Assembly: GCA_036897445.1 (NCBI GenBank)
Contig: JAYMTL010000005.1
Span: 1-64,000, forward strand
Reading direction: 5' to 3'
Source of the DNA: Pelargonium tetragonum
Taxonomy: Eukaryota > Streptophyta > Magnoliopsida > Geraniales > Geraniaceae
Length of the DNA stretch: 64,000 nucleotides
Shown here: in pieces, positions 12,216-25,400 of the stretch
Layout: every line of letters starts with the position of its first letter
Position numbering within the stretch: position 1 is the stretch's first letter
Notes under the pieces: generated by a model
What the model was told of the DNA's origin: nothing
Databases searched by the model: none
Seen by the model: the letters and a program-made list of their open reading frames with translations, nothing else
Translations under genes and position numbers: made by a program

Positions 12216-13364
12216 AAGAGAATTGAATAGCGTACACTTAACTACATTTCAAAGTATACAAGAATATCTAGGATCCATTTCTATATACGTGATTCTAATG
12301 ACAAAACCTTTCTGAACTTATATAAACGAGTTGAGGATTTGAAACATCGGCAGGCTCTCTTAAATTAGTCGTAGAAAGATAAAATATCTAAAGCTTTTCC
12401 TGTGAGTAGTACACTAGGTTTTGATAAGGACCCCTCTTTTTGAAATGTAAAAATCATCCCCATTTCAGTTATTGTTAAGGGAGAGGCGAGGAACTTCATT
12501 ATAGCTTGTATATCAAATTTTGTAGCCAGTAAAGCCTAAAGCAGGACCTTATACTATAGAAGTATACAGATTATTTATTTTTAATCAGCTACAAGGTACT
12601 TTTGTTTCAGTTTTACTTAAAATCTTTCTGACAGAAAGAAAATCTTACCTAAGGGAACACTTGAGACCTAAAACTTTAAGGCAAGGGATTCCTTATTAAA
12701 AAGTTTACTTTAGTTTTTGAGATATTTCTGTTTATGACTCTAGATAAATAAAAAATCATGCTTAATTTTTAAGTTTATTTTATTCACTACAAAAACAAAA
12801 AGGAGTGGTGGTGGAGCAGGAATTATATGAAGCCTTATGCTGTAGATTCAACCTATGCTAGTAAATATTAGCGCCCTTTTTCAGGATCCTAAAGGGAAGT
12901 TTGCTATTTAAATAGGTGGTAGTCAAATTTGGAGCTCGCTGCTGATTTGATTAAAGTGAAGCGCTTTCTAGTAAGGGTCTCCTAATCCCTATTTAGTTAA
13001 AACCCCCTACTCCATTGCATTCCGCATCCCTTCCTAAGTTAAGTTTTTTCTTTACAAACCGGCCTTAGAACCCGTTTACTTCCAGGGAACCTATGAAATT
13101 TTCAATATATAAAATCTCTTGCAGTATACGCCGAAATAAGGTGTATAGAATGCACCTATACTTTTCCTTCCTAGAGCCCTCTCAAGACTCTTGACTCTGA
13201 AAAGGCTTGAAATTACAATTGCGTTGCACCCGATTTTGGGCATCCAGTGCACTGGTTCCCTCTCCTACTTAATTAAAAATGGGTTGATCGCGGGAATATA
13301 CTATTACAGTCTTTTAGCAGTTTCAGATTAAGCATCTTTCCCCTAAACTCTGTATTCATGTTCT

Positions 13365-13562
13365 GTCAAAGACTTCGTGCTATTAACCTCTAAAAATGCT
13401 TCACCGACATTCCTATTAAAGTCAAACCTGTCGTCAATTCTCCTTTGATTCTATATTCTCCCAGAGGTCTTTTCTAATTCTAGCTACTTTCTCGGGTAAA
13501 CCTGTATTTGGCTCGGGATGGTCCTTTGAATCTGAAGTAACTTGTCCGTATTCTAATCTTTC
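13365..13562 (-). rRNA. SSU rRNA-like fragment, 785-975 region
   Basis: The - strand resembles about 785-975 of 16S rRNA. In order: GATTAGAATAC (13558-13548, compare GATTAGATACCC), CTCTGGGAGAATA (compare CCTGGGGAGTACG), ATCAAAGGAGAATTGACG (13449-13432, compare CTCAAAGGAATTGACGG), CGGTGAAGCAT (13405-13395, compare CGGTGGAGCATG), GGTTAAT, and CACGAAGTC (13380-13372, compare ACGCGAAGAAC). Five collinear blocks with near-normal spacing make this a convincing rRNA homologue. It begins roughly where the central-domain fragment near 5.6 kb ends, yet lies 7.5 kb away and, on the shared - strand, upstream of it, so the two are in reversed order. Further 3' domain sequence on the low-coordinate side is not clear. 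Confidence 0.5.
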
Positions 13563-13849
13563 CTATCTCACGGCCTACGAAAAATTTATACGCCTAGTCT
13601 CACGTAGCAGGCAGATAAGCCTATAGTTGTAGGGTATAAAAGTCTTTTTATATAGTAAATCGAAGCCTCGATCAGGTAGTAATAATAGAGATAAGCTGCG
13701 CAATGTCTTAAAAGGTACAATACAAGGGTTCTCAAGGATTTTTTTAGTTTTATAAAAGGAGGCCTTGATTCAATCTGCTTATGATCTCGGAAAGTGTCTT
13801 CCTAGGAGCAGGCTTCCTTTATCTCTTTTTTTTTGCGATTCCCTTAATT

Positions 13850-13920
13850 TAGAAAAGAGAAGACTTGAACCCGCGCGTTTTGCTACAATAAACCCGCAAT
13901 TTAACTCATTGGTTTTTCTT
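13850..13920 (-). tRNA. tRNA-Tyr-like sequence, weak
   Basis: The - strand can be folded with an AAGAAAA acceptor strand against TTTTCTA (six of seven), a CAAT/ATTG D-stem, an anticodon arm whose loop would read TTGTAGC (anticodon GTA, Tyr), and a GGGTTCAAGTC T-loop. The T-stem pairs poorly and there are two extra bases between D-stem and anticodon stem. It lies about 300 bp from the SSU-like fragment, on the same strand. A chance T-loop with some AT-rich pairing is a real alternative. Confidence 0.22.
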
Positions 13921-13924
13921 TCAA

Positions 13925-16900
13925 CTTTTTAGGTTTTGAGAGCTTGATTTTTACATTAGGTTATCCTCCTCTTGAGCCTGCTAAAGGCGTTAGAGCCCCC
14001 TCCCTTAATTCGCTAGAAGCTAAAGGACTTGTTCAAAAGAGTCTCTTGCTAGCCCTTTTTAAGTAGATTTGACCAAAATTAGGAAGTGTGTTTATCAGCT
14101 TCATTTGGTACCTACTTGGGTATGCGCAAATCTAAACCTTTGCATCTAACAAAAAAGCGGTTGCTTATTTTACCGAATTTAGGGCTTTTACACTTCGTAA
14201 AAACCGGACTTCGAATTTAAGGAAAAGTGGTCAAAATAAAGCATAAAATCTGCTTTCAAGTACTGCCATTTGAACCTTCGCCTTTTTTGGTTTGCAAATT
14301 CTATTTTATGTACTTTACAGAAGAGACTCTTCAAATCCGCGCACAATTTGCAAAAAACGTGCTAAATATTTTATACGAAAATGTTTAGTCTTTATAAAAG
14401 CGGTATTAGAACTCGTTATACTTGTGAACTAGGAGTCCTATTCTTATGGGTACGAGGCCTTGTAGCTCTAGCGAAGATTGTACAGTACAGATTGTTGGAG
14501 CTTAAGGCAAGATTTATCTTGTTCTCTGTTTACTACAGCTTGAGTTTCAAGCCTTTTACCTACCTCTAATCTCTAATAACAAGGAAATCCTTAGAAATGT
14601 ATAGGAAAAGAGTATTCCCCACTCTACCTAGTTTTTAGGTAATAAGGAATTCCTAAAGTACCGGTAATATATAAATATCCTACATATAGAGCAAGAGTGA
14701 CTCCTTATAAACTAGACCCTAAAATCCCTCCTTTCTATCCCTATTCCATTTCTGAGGTGAGGAAAGAAGAATTACTTAAAACTTTAAATCTTATTGTGCC
14801 TTAGTTTTTTGGGGGCAATTGGAAATTCTGCAAACAAGGTAGTAAATAGCAACCCCTTCTTTAATCTTTAAACCAGATTACAGTAACGGAGTAAGACATA
14901 GGTTCTAATACCACAACACTTTAAGACTAATAAAGAAAATTAAGAAATCTCTATAAAACTTTCCAGAGCTAGGCTTGCTCTCTTTATTATTTAATATGCC
15001 CTACCCCTATCTTACTTTTAGATCTATACCTAGAAAAGAAAAACCTAACTTTGTCCTTTTAAAGATCTTCGATACCTTGACTTGTTTAGAACGGAAGTCT
15101 CCCTAATTTGTTGAATACAAAAGCAGACTCCTTAGCTGCAATTCTTTTTTCCTTAAAATCTTTATAAACCTTCATACCTGGACCCTCTTTTAATAGCTGT
15201 GCCAGTCTTCTTATGAGTCCTACTCTATATTCTATACCTTACCTTTTTATTTATAGAGTAAGTAGTTATTGTATTAGTAATTTCTTAGTCTACTCTTATA
15301 TAAATATAAATGGATAGTTATAGAGTCTCCTCTTTTTTGTATTTGTTGTTATTACTACAGAGAAGAGCTAGCCTTAGTAAGTAGATCTTACACGATTTCC
15401 CCGACTGAAGGCATCCGAAGAAGGGTAATACAGGCAAGTTTATCTTGGATAGTTAACCTTACACGAATACAAACAAAAAGCTTTAACTTCAGTTCATTTA
15501 CTGGAAACCGAGGACTTTAGCCTTGTAACTGACTTCTCTGTATCTTATTCACTTGTTTCTTCTGCATACCTATACCTGTAGTAACCCCGAATTCTCTATC
15601 TTGATCTTGATAACGCCTCCTCTACTCCCCTTCATTTAGCTGAAATTGGAAACCAGGAATAATCAGAAAGATAGAACTATCTGTTAATTGGTTTTCCCTT
15701 AAGTTTATTATTACTCGGATTCTTGTTATAGATAGATATCTAACTTTCTTAACTCTTCCCGAGAACCTTACTCTTCCTGTACTGTAAAACAACCCCTACT
15801 AAGTCTTAATACCTAGACCTAGAGCTGTAACCTTCCTATTCTGTATCCTGATACCTATAGCCTTAAACTTAAACATAGGTAGACCCCACTTACAGAAAAC
15901 CTGGGGCAGTAAAAACTCACCCCATCCTTGAAATAACAAAGACTTAAAATTTCCTACACTCCAACCACATTTATTAGTATGAAATACTCCATTAACATTA
16001 CAATAATAGTATATATAGCTAAAAAAAGGGAAACCGCTCCTAGGAACAGGCCAGATGGAAATCACAGGATCTTTTCTTATGCCCTTTTTCGGGGCTTGAC
16101 TTTATTTTCATACGTTCTTAACGTTTAAATTGACAAGATATTTATATAAGGAATCTCTTTATCTTTAAAGGGACTTGACACAAGAAGAAGCCTCGAGATA
16201 CTAAGTTTACTTATCTGTAACATGAATTCTTAACCTCAGGTAATGTAATTAATAGACTTAAGGACTTCAAAAAAAAAACTTATACGCTTAGACTTCTAGC
16301 TTGAAATACAAGGGGATCCCAAAATATGAAGTGAGAGACTTTGTTGGGAATAAAGTGCGTGCATTCTGTCCTAATCTAATTGTAGTAAAAAAGTGTAGAA
16401 CCTTAGTTTCCATTAAGCACCCTATACAAAAACGCATTATCAAGCTAGAAAGCCCGCAGCTAGCATAAAAATCAAAATGAAAAAACCTATAGAAATTCTT
16501 CACGAATCTTTTCATTTTCTATGGAAAACCCACAAAAATTTACAAGAACATTAACTACGTTACCTTTTTTTATTTGATTATCTAAGTATTTCCTGTTCTG
16601 TCTTGTAACAACCCCTTTTTGAATTCTTGAGTATTAAGGAAACCTTATGGTATAGTTTTTTGCAAGTAAATGGAGTCCCTGAGATATCAAGAGTATACCT
16701 ACAAACCTGCTTGCTGTATCTAGAAATGTGGGAACTTAATAAAACTCAAGCTTTAGAATTCTGGGAGTACCTTAAAAAAAGTCTAAATAAAAAGGAAAGG
16801 GAAGTATTTACTTAGACTCGAGGTGCGTTCTGTAGTATATTGTTGTAAATGTAAAGAGGCTAAGGGGTCCTAAAAGTAGAGCTCTTAGTTAATCTCTAAA

Positions 16901-17345
16901 TATCTGGATCAAAGTAGAAAGAAATTAGCAAGTTCTGGTGAAGATACAACGTTACGCCTAAATAAACTAAAGAATTCTAAGTAAGAAAAAACACGAATTG
17001 CGTATTACTCATCTAAAGGGGGCTTCCTTTTGTAAGAAATTAGTGAGTGCCTTATAAAAACCCTCGGAAAAGGAACTGCGATAAAAAGATAATTTAAAGA
17101 TCTAACGATTTGAACCCAGGGCTTTTTTGATAAAAAGGGGAGCTTTAACAGAAATTTTGGTTGATATCTGAAATGACTCATTGTTTTACTTCGGCAAGCT
17201 TTTTAAGATAAAATACCCTAATGAAGAGCTTTTTCTTCCTTTACTTTAAGTGAATACTAAGTTCTAAAAAGGGGTATTCCTTTATGAGTGCCTCAGGAAG
17301 CTTAATTAGATAGAATAGGGATCGGATCTATAAAGAGCATGTTTC
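13925..17345. other. no recognised gene; unexplained open stretch
   Basis: No known gene is recognised. Between 15624 and 16065 the - strand is unusually open (88 codons, then two stops, then 58 codons in the same frame) and is richer in Gly, Lys, Arg and Val than the background. It matches no family I know. Because the other such 'coding-like' islands I examined (22.4 and 26.1 kb) turned out to resemble rRNA, this may be another G-rich RNA-gene remnant rather than protein. Repeat unit A (15451-15538) lies just beside it. Confidence 0.4.
15451..15538 (+). repeat. dispersed repeat, copy A
   Basis: This segment shares ATAGTTAACCTTACAC (16 bases exact) with 53191-53206. After it, both copies continue with an A-rich stretch, CTTT-ACTTCA-TTCA and, after a small length difference, TTTAGCCTT. 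The similarity extends over about 70-85 bp at perhaps 70-75% identity. On the - strand the core reads AAGGTTAACTAT, loosely like the GCAAGGTTAAC core of LSU domain II, but I could not extend that match. Function unknown. Confidence 0.6.
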
Positions 17346-17351
17346 TACAAG

Positions 17352-17413
17352 GACAAAGGGCTTCGAACCCATGCATGTACCCAAAATTTCAATGCAATTA
17401 AGGTCTAGTGAAC
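17352..17413 (-). tRNA. tRNA-Pro-like sequence, weak
   Basis: On the - strand, ATTTTGGGTACA (17388-17377) matches the anticodon loop region of organellar tRNA-Pro (anticodon TGG), and a GGGTTCGAAGCCC T-arm follows nine bases later. The candidate D-arm upstream (TTCA...TTAATTGC) is poor and I cannot pair convincing acceptor strands. Either a partial or decayed tRNA-Pro, or coincidence. Confidence 0.22.
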
Positions 17414-17419
17414 TTAAAA

Positions 17420-20400
17420 CTTTAGAAAGACTTGAGAAATATCCTGCCAAGCTCTTATTTTAGAGTCTTACACCTGTTTATTTCTTGTATACCGGGATTT
17501 GCTTGGTACCAAAAAAGAGGTTTCTACTAAAATTGGCAGGGATAGTCAAGGTTTTTTTGAATAACTAACTCCAGGTTTCATTTTAAATCCAGTGCCGAGA
17601 CTTTTTTCTTTATAAATATAAATAACAGGGCAACTCTGGGCAAGGCCTAAGTATGATTAAAGGGTTCGGTAAGCGGGCCCCCTTTTTAGTGAGCTTGGTT
17701 AAGTAAAAAAATGAGCTACACGCGGCACTCCTAGCCTCTATAGTTAATTTAGGGACTCTCCTTTTTGTGATATAAAAAAACCCCAAACCCATATTTACCA
17801 AATCTTTGAAAAGGGTTAGCCTTTAAACAGTCATACTCCTCTGGGCCTATGCTTGTACACTATTCTGCCTTATCTTTAAAGAAAAATATCCTTGCGAGAC
17901 ACTGGCATAAGAGTCAACTTTTTTCTTTTTTTATAGAGTATCTATTTTTCTTTATTCTAGGAAGTACCTCATTTACTGCGCGCTAAAAAACTAAACAGGT
18001 ATTCTTGCCTTAATATCCTTAAAGCTAAACCCTGCAAAGGCTTAGGGGGTATTCTTCTTAACAAAGAACCCCTACAAATCCGTATAATTACTTACCCTTA
18101 TGCAACACAACCTAGTTCCATCAAGGAATAGCGGGTTTCTCTTTATTGTGTAAGTACTTAACTCTTGTGCAAGCCTCCCTATCATTAGAGGAGCCTTTCT
18201 CTATACTGCGGGACTTTGCGACCCCCTATATAGAATGAATTTCCTACTCAACCCTCCTTATTAGTATTATAAAGCCCCGCTAGGGTACTAAAACACTTCA
18301 CTTTAAGCAAGAGCCTTCTTTCAAAATGCATTGAATAAAAATTCTACAACAAGATATTTATAAAAACCTTCGAAGGACTCATTACTTAGTTATTATACCC
18401 TCTTTTTAAGCTACAAGAAAACAAATGTATATACTAGGATACAAGACATTCTATCTCAAGAATAAAAAAAATGACAAAACTTACGAATAATGAGGAACAA
18501 ATCTCTTACAAAGTACACTAATGGGTGCTCCTTCGAAAAACTTAGGCTCTAAATTTAGGTAGATAGTTTAACAAGTAATCCAGCCCCTTTACTTTTTTAT
18601 TTATTAAAATCTCTTGTGCCCCTCGAAGTTTTTATTTAGAGACCTTTTCACCAATCCTCACACATTATATTATAGTTAATCTTTATTAACAAGTGTTCTT
18701 ACAGACCAATAAAAACTCAATTGAATTAAGTTTAGTATATACTTTCTAACAACTTCTTTGAGCGCTTAGACGACTTTCTATTTAATTAAGGAGGGAACTC
18801 TCATCAATTAAATAGGGTAACAATTAAATCTCTTTAACCCGAAAGATTCTTTATTATTGCACTGAATTTGTGGAGTACCTCGTACCAAAATAGGGAATTC
18901 GTAAGGACTCCCTATCATAATTAGCACTTCATTAGCACTTCGGATCTAAAATGAATCCAAGAGATTTGACAGTTTGAGATATATCATGTTCTACCCTACA
19001 CAAGCTTCTCCTAAAGAAAAAGAATTTGAAATAAAATAAAAAGCGCTATACTTGCTTCTAAAGTTTTTATTGTAGCGCAATCTCAGGGTTTAGGTACTTG
19101 TCCTACCTACTTTAATTTGAATAACTAAGACCTGCTACCTTTTCTTAAAAAATCTTCCCCATAAGCAACGGTTCTTTATTTTCATTTGCGCGACTCTTTT
19201 AAAGTAAGCTCTTAAGAGTAAAAAACTTTGGGGCGGTAAATTACCGTGTACTTAGTATAAAGAACAAATCCAGGCGGAAACTTTAGGATTAAAACCCGAC
19301 CCCTTTCGAATAATAAAACTAGGCGCCAAGATATAAGGAAGGAGTTACATATTTATATAGTCAAATACTACTCTATTGTCAGTAAAATGAATTAAAAAAG
19401 AGACTTCTACTATTCCTAATTCCTAATCAACTTTATTTACTTGGTATGAATAAGCCTATATATATTGACCAAAATCCGTTACATTTTATAAACACGGAGC
19501 TTTTCGGAGTTCTCTCTTGAAACTTGAGATTCTAAAGGATACTAGGACTTCTAAGTAGTTACAACTTTGATGGATCAAACTAGAAATATGTAGAGTTATA
19601 CTTGTTTTTAAGGTTATAAGTAGAAATGCACTAAAGTCTTTTTTATTTTATATAAGCGATTCTACTACCATTTAATTAAGGAAAAACAGGCATACACTTT
19701 GCTATAAGGAACCCCCTAGGCTTTACAAGGAGCTCCTTTTTTGCCAAGTACCCGGGAATAAAAAAGTAGACAATTAAGCTAATAACACAAAGTTATTCAT
19801 ATAAGGCACTGGGTCTGAAACACCCCGGGGTGGTTTACCTTATACAGCATTTATGCACCCCCGGAAAAGTTTTTAGAATCCAGAGTAACAAGTAGGTAAG
19901 GTTTAATCTTTTTAAGGGAATTTAGTAACTCGAGTTTTCTTAAAATTATAGCTATGATACAATATTAAAAGAAGTTCTCAAGACTTATATATAATAGTAT
20001 TTCCCTGCTTAAAATCCCCGCAAAAACGAAAACAAGTATAGTACAAGTATTTCCTTATTTTATTAACTTATCTCCCCTTGGCATCCACTTGAATTCAAAA
20101 AGAAATGGAGCTTATACGGATAATAACTTCAAAGGCACCCATATACCCAGACGTCCCCAAGGGTTTTGGTACAACACTTACCTTTATATACTATAACCCA
20201 AAGTTTATAAGACGAGCCCGCGGAAAAGCCCTTATAACCGAAAAACTCAGACTCCTTGCCGGGTTAATCCCAAAAACCTTTTATTTATAAGTAATAGGGT
20301 TTTGGTCTTTTGCAACCTAAGTTTACCCCTTTGACAAAGCACTTTACACTCACCTTTTAGAAAATTGCTTAAAAACCCCCTTTTTATAGGACTACTACTT

Positions 20401-22380
20401 ATACTGGTACTGGCGTCTCCTTATTTAAAACAAAAGAGCTCCTATTTCTATAAGCTGTAGAGTCCCTTCAGTGAACCCCTTCTTCAAAGAATACCTAGAT
20501 TACAAAATCTTTTGTTTCCATTCTACAAAAGCGCACTTATTAGACTCTTCTTGTTATTTAGAATAAAGAAAGAATTTTAAGGCTTCAGCTATCTCCTTTT
20601 GTGATTCGGGGTTTTTATACCTAACCTGGAAAACGCTATCTTATATAGGGATATTTGGCATTTAAGAATTTCCTTGCACGTAATATATTAAATGAAAAAG
20701 GAAAGATATAATTAAGGAATATTACTTTTCCACTATCTAGTAAACCCGTAAAGCTCTATTCTATACTCTAGGATGTAAAATGAGCTAAATAAAAAGAATC
20801 CCGAATTTTTACCCTGTTTATATTATAGTTATCCATATTTTTAAGGGGTCTGCTTTCTTCGGTTTGGAGCACTCTTGAGAAAGACTCCCTAAAAAGTTAT
20901 GTAACTCTCGAGTCACAGAAACTCTCTCCCTTTTCATTTTGAGCCTAAATATAAAGTTAGCGGAAACCTCAAAAAAAGAATTTGTTATTTCTTAAGAATC
21001 TCTTGCTTCATAAATTGCGATCTACAACACTTCAAAGCCCCTTTTTGTTAATACTTCCAACGTGTTTTCTTTTTCTTTTAGAAGAAGAACTCATAGGTTC
21101 ACATCGTACTTTTAATTTAACTAGATAAAGAAAGCAAATAAAGTGCTATTTTTATTTAATCTTGTGTATAGGTAGTAAATCCGCGATGCTTATAATCAGT
21201 TAGTTATTCCCTTCCCGAAATTTTTATGAGAGCCTCCAGCTATATAAATAGAACCCGCCTACAAATTTTCATTCTTATTTTACTAAAAAGGCGCTATACT
21301 CCGTAAAAAGCTCCATGAATCTATATAATATAAAAGCCCTAGCTTATGCGATAAATATTCTTTCTCTTTTTTGGTAGACATAAGAGAGAGACTAAAAATT
21401 TTTAATAGCCGGGCTAGGTAGAAAGTGAAATTAGAATTTCACTTTTAAGACTTTTTAAGATAAATTCTTTGCCTATTGTTCTTTTTATTTCTACGAAATT
21501 TCTAAGGAGAGTCCAATACTTTTTATTTTTATGCTGCCGAACTCGGGGTTTCCGTTATAATATAGTATTAACAAAAGAATCGCGTCGTATTAGAAAAAAT
21601 GACTTACTCTTCTAAGGATGTTCACAAACCTTACTTAAATTTTTACAAGAAATTCCCGAGCTAGCGCCGCTAGAATTACAATTACACAGAATTTTTTACA
21701 ACCTCTAAAGCATAACAAGTACTCCTGGGTGAGCTGAGTAGAGAAAAGCACCTATTTATAGAATTTCCACGGGTCCATGCAGTTGAAAAAAGATTGCAGG
21801 GATTACTTCTTTAAAATGTTTTTGATAGTAAAGGCTCTCGGCTAGCCAGAAAACCTGTAATATCAGGCACAACATTCTTTGTAAACACTTCCCTTAATAA
21901 ATAGCAAAAAGCTCGGGAATCGAATAAAGCTGAGTAGCCCTCGCTGGCAAATTACCCTCTATTTTTATCTTGCAAAACCCTACACCCGGCTCTATCCGCA
22001 TTAGTTGAAACTTAACTCTCTACTTATCCTCTTATTCTCACAAAAGTCCGAGAACTCATATTCCACTTTAGCTGTTTTGAAAGCTGGTTAAGACGTTGTA
22101 GCAGAAAAGTACAATAGATTTTAGATTCCTATCTTAACACTATAATTAATTTAAGTATAAAAAGCGAAACTGCCCGCAAAAACTAAGGATTTTCTTCCTT
22201 AACCTAACTTACGAACTGAGAAGGTTTATTTGTAGTATTAGGCGTTTTATAGGTAATCTAGTTCTCCTTTGTTATTGGTACGGGAGGAATAGGCCTTTTC
22301 GAGATTAGAGGAGTTACTATACCCGACTGCAGGGGCACTAGGCTAGGAGGGAAGTGCGAATAGTATTTTAGATAGAACAT
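17420..22380. other. non-coding spacer
   Basis: About 5 kb with no gene recognised. It contains many short near-palindromes and AT-rich filler. The 61-codon frame at 20105-20290 (+) is free of stops but matches nothing I know and is within chance length. Confidence 0.5.
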
Positions 22381-22387
22381 ACCCTAT

Positions 22388-22440
22388 AACCAATTCTTAC
22401 CCATGCTACTCTTAATACCAGGTTTTTCTACCCCCAAAAT
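22388..22440 (-). rRNA. LSU rRNA-like fragment, domain II (735-775)
   Basis: On the - strand, GGGGGTAG, AAAAACCTGGTATTAAG, AGTAGCATGGG and AAGAATTGG follow each other in the same order as the conserved 23S segment GGGTATAGACCCGAAACCCGG / TGATCTAGCCATGGGCAGG / TTGAAGG (about 725-775 in E. coli). ACCTGGT and CATGGG match at the expected spacing, give or take a few bases. Flanking sequence on both sides is G-rich on the - strand up to about 22640 but I could not place it in the LSU. This fragment would normally follow the 620-690 piece directly, which instead lies near 2.85 kb. Confidence 0.33.
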
Positions 22441-22444
22441 GTTA

Positions 22445-25400
22445 CTCTTCAAAGTCTGCTTAATACCTAGAAGATCTAAAGAGCTATAGCTTTCTTATAG
22501 AATCCTAGTCTTATTATATAACCTTGTAACCTGTACTCTTGATTAGAACCTGTTTCTTAGTCTTCACACCCGATATTGTACCTGCCTTAGTTCTTGCTAT
22601 CTTCTTATAGGTACTGGGAATTCCCTGTCTTTTTGTTAAGGTTTACTACTTTACCTTTTTTAAGCAAATATTATACTAGTATGTTATAGTTCTTCTATAT
22701 GGTAAATACAGGTAAACAGTCTAGCTATAGAAAAAACCCCTTGTTTATTATAAAAGACTTTCCAGTAAAAGCTAAGAAAAATTTTCAAATAGAACCTTTA
22801 AGAAACGTTATTAGTTTTACAGGGCACAAGGATTCTCAACTAATTGATAAAGCTAAAACCTTAACTTTTTTCTTAACTAACGAATCTAGAATAAAAAAAT
22901 TGTAAAAACCCTTTCAGTTTCACTGTATATAATATTCTCTTTTTAGAGCCCTACAATTTGACTAGAATATAGGCATTCTCCATAGGACTTAATCCTAGGC
23001 AGAGAATATTACCTCCAAGATCCTCATCAAATAGCTAACTTTCTTGTATGAATCATAAGTGAAAAAATTTGATTCTCGTACAGTATTTAGCAATAGTCTA
23101 AAAGCTAGAACAAAATAGGGTGGGTCAATTCCTATAGGAGAAGCCATACGAAAGTCTTAGGAAATTGATAGATTGATATTAAATTATTATATACACTTAG
23201 AATGAAAGGTATAAGATCGTACTCCGGTCATCAAACGCTAAGAGATTGGAATTAGAAAAGTTTTCGAAAGAAACATAGATAGAGTCATGGGAATGAAGAG
23301 GAGTAGTCAAGTAAGCCCTTTGACAATAGAAAACGCCGCTAGCCAACGAACTTACGCGAATGAGAGCTTGAGCCAGAGTGAGCTATAATTGAAACTCCAT
23401 GAGGATAAATCGAAAAGGAAAAGGATTTTGTTTTACTCTATAGTAGAATAGAATCAGAGGAAATTCTATACTGCTAAAAACGAATATTATATAAACTCTG
23501 AGTTTTAGATAGAAAGGTATTTCGGCTTAAACTTGCAAGAAAATCTTTTCTTTTTCGAAAGCGAGGCTTAATTCGAAACAAAAGATAAGGCTATGATAAA
23601 GTCTATTATTCTAGAGGTAACTCTTATTAGGAAGGGCCGGTTTCTATAGAAGATAGTGAGAGAAAGCTAATGAGAATAAGAGTCAAATTCCAAGTTTCTA
23701 AAAAGGGGTCGATCTTATTTACAGTGAATATAGGAGCTTTTCGTGTTCAAATTCCACACCTTTTTATCTACTTATAGAAGTTAACTGGATGCCGATAAAT
23801 GAGGAACGTCAAGGTAGACAACATTCTTTTTATAAGCCATATATTTCCTATAAAGGAGTTCTACAACACAAAGAGAAACCTAAGATATTAGAAAGAAGGA
23901 CGCCCTGTGACTCAAACTAGCTAGTTCTTAGTCTAAATCCGTCTAGGAATTCTAGTGCAGTAGGGGCTTCTGCCTATCTATAGCGATTTCTAACAAGGAT
24001 AGGTACTTTTCTCATTTTAAAAACACAAGAGTAAAGGGCCCTTATTTTCTTGAATTATTTACAAGAGATTCCTCTTAAACGCAATACCCTGTGACGAGAG
24101 AGTCCTGCCTAGTTAAAGCGATGAAAAAAGAAACTCAGTAAAAAAAGGTTGAGCATAGGTTTAAAATTTCGTTGTGTGATCTGGGAATCTATATAGTTAC
24201 TCAAGGTTATGCCAGAAACTGGTTAGAGAACAAAAAGGGATTAAATAAGGATTCCTGCTTATCCTTAGTAAACCAGCTTTTTTATAATCTATAATGTACG
24301 AGGCATCCTATAAGGATGTGGAGGCCCTTATCATTACTTATTTTTCATTATTCTAGATCCAGAAAACTCAGATTCAAAAGGGGGAACTCTTTTTTTAGTA
24401 TTTGGTAACAGATTCCGTATAGATTATCACTAGAATAGGGCTTTAAAAACCTTTGAGTAGAATATCTTATTAGTAAAGTCCAGGTATTTTAGGGACCCTT
24501 TGTGTGTGTTTTTACGAGTACACGATAGGATCTATCGTTTGGTTTTACAAACTTACATTTCTATTGCTTAAAGCGCCATACCGGGCCTCCTTGTGGGTTA
24601 AAAGGAGCAGTTATTTTAAGTTTTTTAGCCTTTCAACTATTCTATGGGGAGCCTTGTACTTATGTTAGGAATTGGCCATTCCAAATCTTGATAAAACAAT
24701 GCCTGAACTAGACCCGTTTACAACAAAGCAAAACAAAATTCTAATCGTTCCAATAATTTTTGAAAAAGTCAATTGATAGGTAACTCGATGAATAAAGGAC
24801 TTAGATAAATGGACAAAGACTTTATTAGAAATTTTGATTAACCAAAAATAAGGAGCTATACAGCAAATAGTAGTAAGTAAAATGGTAAGACCTGGTTTAG
24901 TTTAGTACTCTCCCCCTTTAACCCTAAAAAGGAATCCACTTAATATGGAAAACTCTACCCTGTTACTAAATAGTATACTGTATAGTAAAGTTATATTATG
25001 ATGTTATAGGATTCTTGGTTATTTCCTCTTTCGCATTGTTGTTATTGGTATGTAAGAGGACAGAACTTTACTTAATAGTAGAGTCTTTATGCCTGTTATA
25101 CCTGACTGTGTCGCAACAAAGGGAGGGAGTCGTAGGAAGTCTTACAGATAGTAATCCATAGCTTATGACAGCCAGTTACTTCTTAATCCCCTAAACTTTT
25201 CTCCAGAACGCTCTTACTTTCTTTTTCAAACCTATCCCAGTTTTTGCAACTACACTTGTACTTGGATTATTGAAGCTTACTTTTCTTAACCTAAAAAAGG
25301 CCTCTCTTAGAACTAAACCCTTCTGGAAAGCCCAAGTAAACTCTTAGCTATATCTTAGGGGTTCTACCATCATACATATCTGCTTTCTTAATGAGGCACT

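Noticed and set aside
22441-22560. High TpA and low CpA/TpG, suggesting fungal repeat-induced point mutation
   Set aside because: The bias is local. A sample at 481-600 does not show the CpA/TpG depletion, and organelle-type RNA sequence is a simpler reading here.
23700-23766. tRNA-like: AAAAAGG and CCTTTTT ends with a GTGTTCAAATTCCACAC arm
   Set aside because: The end stem is perfect but low-complexity. No D-arm or anticodon arm can be formed and the T-loop is too long.
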